NCBI GenBank assembly: GCA_005883865.1
Contig: VBAO01000131.1
Coordinates: 3,752 to 10,542, forward strand
From: Candidatus Segetimicrobium genomatis
GTDB lineage: Bacteria > Sysuimicrobiota > Sysuimicrobiia > Sysuimicrobiales > Segetimicrobiaceae
DNA: 6,791 bases
Reading direction: 5' to 3'
How positions within the stretch are numbered: the first letter of the stretch is position 1; every line of letters starts with the position of its first letter. The notes under the pieces are model-generated. The model did not search any database, was not told where the DNA came from, and worked only from the letters and a program-made list of their open reading frames with translations. This document shows positions 4,738-6,791 of this stretch, one piece after another. Position numbers and translations under genes: made by a program.

Positions 4738-6273
4738 ATGAAAAAGCGCGTGTTGATCTTCATTGTCGCGTACAATGCCGAGCGGACGATCCAGGACGTG
4801 CTCCGGCGAATTCCGGCCTCAATGGCGGAGCACGATACGGAAATCCTGATCATCGATGACTCGTCGCACGATCGGACGTTTGATGCCGCGCACGCCTACG
4901 CCACGCAGGGCGAACGACCCATCCCGATCACGGTCTTGGCCAACCCGGTCAACCAGGGATATGGCGGCAATCAAAAGATGGGCTACCTCTACGCCATCCG
5001 GAACAAGTTCGACGTGGTGGCGTTGGTCCACGGCGATGGGCAATACGCACCGGAATTGCTGCCCGTCCTCCTGGCCCCGTTCGTCGAAGGCACGGCGGAC
5101 GCGGTATTCGGCTCCCGCATGATGACCCGGTTTGGGGCGCTCAAGGGCGGAATGCCGCTGTACAAGTATGTCGGCAACAGGCTCCTGACGCGAATCGAGA
5201 ATTGGGTGTTGCGGAGCAGCCTGTCGGAGTTTCATTCGGGCTACCGGCTCTACTCCGTGGATGCCCTGGCCCGGATCCCATTTGAACTGAATACCAACGA
5301 TTTTCATTTTGATACGGAGATCATCATCCAATTTTTCCGCGGGGGCCTGCGGATCAAGGAGTTGCCCATCCCGACCTATTACGGCGATGAGATCAGCTAT
5401 GTGAACGTCCTCAAGTACGGAGTCAACGTCATCAAGGCCATCACGCACGCGCGGATGCAGGATTTTGGATTGTTCTATGACCGCAAATTTGATATTCCGG
5501 TTCCCGCGAAGGATCGCCCCAAGATTCCGTCGAGGTTGGGATTCGAGAGCCCCTTCACACTGGCCCTCGACCGGGTGCCCCCCGGTTCGTCGGTCTTGGA
5601 CGTTGACGGGGCGCCCGGCGACCTGTGGGATGCGCTCGGGAAGAAGGGATGCCGCGTCACCGGGATCGACCTGGTGCCCGTCTCGCATGCGCCCCTGCCG
5701 GACCGGCCCGGCCAGTCTGATCGGGATCGGCCCGAGGTCTCGATCAACGTGGGGGCATATGACCGCGTCCTCCTGCTCGACGCGATCGAGCATCTGCAAT
5801 CGCCCGAGGCGTTCGTTGAGCGGCTGCGCAAGGCGCGGAGAGGGGAGAAGGATCCGGTCATCATCGCCACCACGCACAACGTCGCGTTTGTCGTCACGCG
5901 GCTCATGCTGCTGCTCGGGTACTTCAACCATGGGATCCGCGGGATTCTCGACCTCACCCACAGGCGCCTGTTTACGTTCTCCACGTTCCGCAAGCTCTTT
6001 GAGCAGGCTGGTTACCGTGTCGAGGAAGTCAGAGGGATCCCCGCGCCGTTCCCCTCGGCGCTCGGCGACACCTGGCTCGCCCGGACCCTGCTCGCGGTGA
6101 ACAGGGCCCTGATGCGGCTGTCGAAGTCGCTGTTTTCCTACCGGATCCTCCTCGTCGTGCGGCCGACGCCGTCGCTGGAGTGGTTGCTGGATCGGACCCT
6201 TCAGTCGAGCGAGGACCGCATCGCCGGGTTGCTCGCGGAGTCGCAGCCGGTGGGTGCCGGGACGACTCGCTGA
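4738..6273 (+). CDS. Bifunctional GT2 glycosyltransferase / class I SAM methyltransferase-like protein
   Basis: The 511-residue product has two domains. Residues 1 to about 245 are a GT-A fold glycosyltransferase of the DPM1-like GT2 group: a first strand ending in VAYNAE (10-15), LIIDDSS with Asp40/Asp41, the NQGYGGNQ loop (72-79), the metal-binding Asp100 in HGDGQ, GSRM (125-128) and the acceptor-site HSGYRLYS (166-173). Residues about 265-480 resemble a class I methyltransferase: VLDVDGAPGDL (286-296) at the SAM loop, the acidic Asp311 after GI, and DAIEHL (348-353). The usual GxGxG loop is altered, so methyl transfer is uncertain. There is no convincing pair of C-terminal membrane helices. 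The ATG at 4738 is chosen for GGGGGAGG 7 bases upstream; the open frame extends up to 4483 but that part lies inside rfbD. The gene follows rfbD by 32 bases and probably shares its transcript. Donor is unknown: an NDP-sugar such as dTDP-rhamnose, or a polyprenyl-phosphate sugar synthase role, are both possible. Confidence 0.88.
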   Translation: MKKRVLIFIVAYNAERTIQDVLRRIPASMAEHDTEILIIDDSSHDRTFDAAHAYATQGERPIPITVLANPVNQGYGGNQKMGYLYAIRNKFDVVALVHGDGQYAPELLPVLLAPFVEGTADAVFGSRMMTRFGALKGGMPLYKYVGNRLLTRIENWVLRSSLSEFHSGYRLYSVDALARIPFELNTNDFHFDTEIIIQFFRGGLRIKELPIPTYYGDEISYVNVLKYGVNVIKAITHARMQDFGLFYDRKFDIPVPAKDRPKIPSRLGFESPFTLALDRVPPGSSVLDVDGAPGDLWDALGKKGCRVTGIDLVPVSHAPLPDRPGQSDRDRPEVSINVGAYDRVLLLDAIEHLQSPEAFVERLRKARRGEKDPVIIATTHNVAFVVTRLMLLLGYFNHGIRGILDLTHRRLFTFSTFRKLFEQAGYRVEEVRGIPAPFPSALGDTWLARTLLAVNRALMRLSKSLFSYRILLVVRPTPSLEWLLDRTLQSSEDRIAGLLAESQPVGAGTTR

Positions 6274-6339
6274 CCCCTCGGCGATCACCCGCGTAGCGGA
6301 CCTGGCGCCTCCCGGCCCAGCGTTCTGATTCATCACGCG
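6274..6339 (+). other. Short intergenic gap
   Basis: These 66 bases between the glycosyltransferase fusion and the membrane-protein gene show no clear promoter, terminator or strong ribosome site. Continuation of the operon transcript across the gap is likely. Confidence 0.4.
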
Positions 6340-6791
6340 ATGCCCGTTGACCGCAGGCTGCAACGATCCGGCCTGAGAGTGCTCGCCTGGGTCGTCCTCG
6401 CGGCAGCCGGCGCTGTCTACGCGTGGGCAGGCCGGCATGAGATGAACCCGGATGGCATGTCGTACCTCGACGTTGCGAGCGCCTTTATGCGGGGCGATTG
6501 GCGCATGGCGCTCAACAGGCATTGGAGTCCTCTGTACCCGGCGCTGCTGGCCGTGACCCTACGGGTGGTGAGACCCACCCCGTACGACGAATTCGCCACC
6601 GTCCAGGGATTGAATTTCGTGATCTTCCTCGGGGCGCTCGTGAGCTTTGAATTCCTTCTGAGCCGACTGATTCGCTATCATGGCACATTCACCGCCAAGG
6701 CCTCCTCAGCGGGACGCTTCGCCCTGCCGGAATGGGCCCTGCGGATCTTGGGCTACCTCTTGTTCGCGTACGCCTCCCTCCCGCTGATTCC
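6340..6791 (+). CDS. Multi-spanning membrane protein, GT-C-type glycosyltransferase-like (3' end outside window)
   Basis: From the ATG at 6340, 150 codons run open to the right edge. The visible part has a basic N-terminus (Arg5, Arg6, Arg9, Arg13), a first membrane helix at about 14-30, and then an extracytoplasmic loop with NPDGMSYLD (36-44) and RGDW. HWSPLYPALLA (61-71) leads into a second helix, a third lies at about 91-107, and a fourth begins near 133. An acidic DGxSYLD motif just after the first helix, followed by WSPLYP, is the layout of GT39/PMT-like and ArnT-like GT-C membrane glycosyltransferases and related unclassified membrane proteins, where an Asp in the first outer loop is catalytic. 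In a locus with a DPM1-like transferase, it could use a polyprenyl-phosphate sugar as donor. The start is the first ATG in this frame after the previous gene, but no good Shine-Dalgarno sequence is present, so a nearby alternative start is possible. Assignment to a precise family needs the missing part. Confidence 0.75.
   Translation, partial: MPVDRRLQRSGLRVLAWVVLAAAGAVYAWAGRHEMNPDGMSYLDVASAFMRGDWRMALNRHWSPLYPALLAVTLRVVRPTPYDEFATVQGLNFVIFLGALVSFEFLLSRLIRYHGTFTAKASSAGRFALPEWALRILGYLLFAYASLPLI

Noticed and set aside
4819..6522. 567-codon open frame on the minus strand opposite the glycosyltransferase fusion
   Set aside because: It is antisense to a gene with clear domains and good start signals. 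Its translation is rich in Arg, Gly, His and Asp with no recognisable motif, as expected for a GC-rich shadow frame.

Overview
The window is GC-rich (about two thirds G+C by eye) bacterial DNA with tight gene packing, overlapping start/stop codons and third-position G/C preference. Gene content and style suggest an environmental bacterium of an uncultivated GC-rich lineage. Nothing in the window fixes the taxon, and I do not name one. I see no mobile element, CRISPR array, tRNA or rRNA.

Left part, minus strand (1-1526): one long open reading frame runs off the left edge without a stop. It encodes an exported right-handed parallel beta-helix protein with a signal peptide and regularly spaced Asn-containing turns. 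Between its aptamer-bearing leader and the divergent plus-strand genes lies a 256-base spacer (1527-1782). The minus-strand leader in this spacer carries a clear match to the class I cyclic-di-GMP riboswitch (GEMM-I) ending 17 bases before the start codon. The plus-strand side of the spacer carries a perfect 7-bp inverted repeat just upstream of a small winged-helix protein gene (1783-2028).

Right part, plus strand (2257-6791): after a 228-base leader region comes a probable operon for sugar-nucleotide and surface-polysaccharide synthesis. The order is rfbC (dTDP-4-dehydrorhamnose 3,5-epimerase), an extended SDR epimerase/dehydratase, rfbD (dTDP-4-dehydrorhamnose reductase), a GT2 glycosyltransferase fused to a class I methyltransferase-like domain, and the start of a multi-spanning GT-C-like membrane protein cut by the right edge. 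The first three genes overlap by 16 and 4 bases.

Together this looks like part of an exopolysaccharide or O-antigen type locus. dTDP-L-rhamnose (or a related 6-deoxysugar) would be finished by RfbC and RfbD, transferred and possibly methylated by the fusion protein, and handled at the membrane by the last protein. The divergent exported beta-helix protein could bind or cleave a polysaccharide. The riboswitch suggests that cyclic di-GMP, the usual signal for sessile and matrix-producing states, controls at least that protein. That last link is inference; the aptamer itself is read directly from conserved sequence and pairing.
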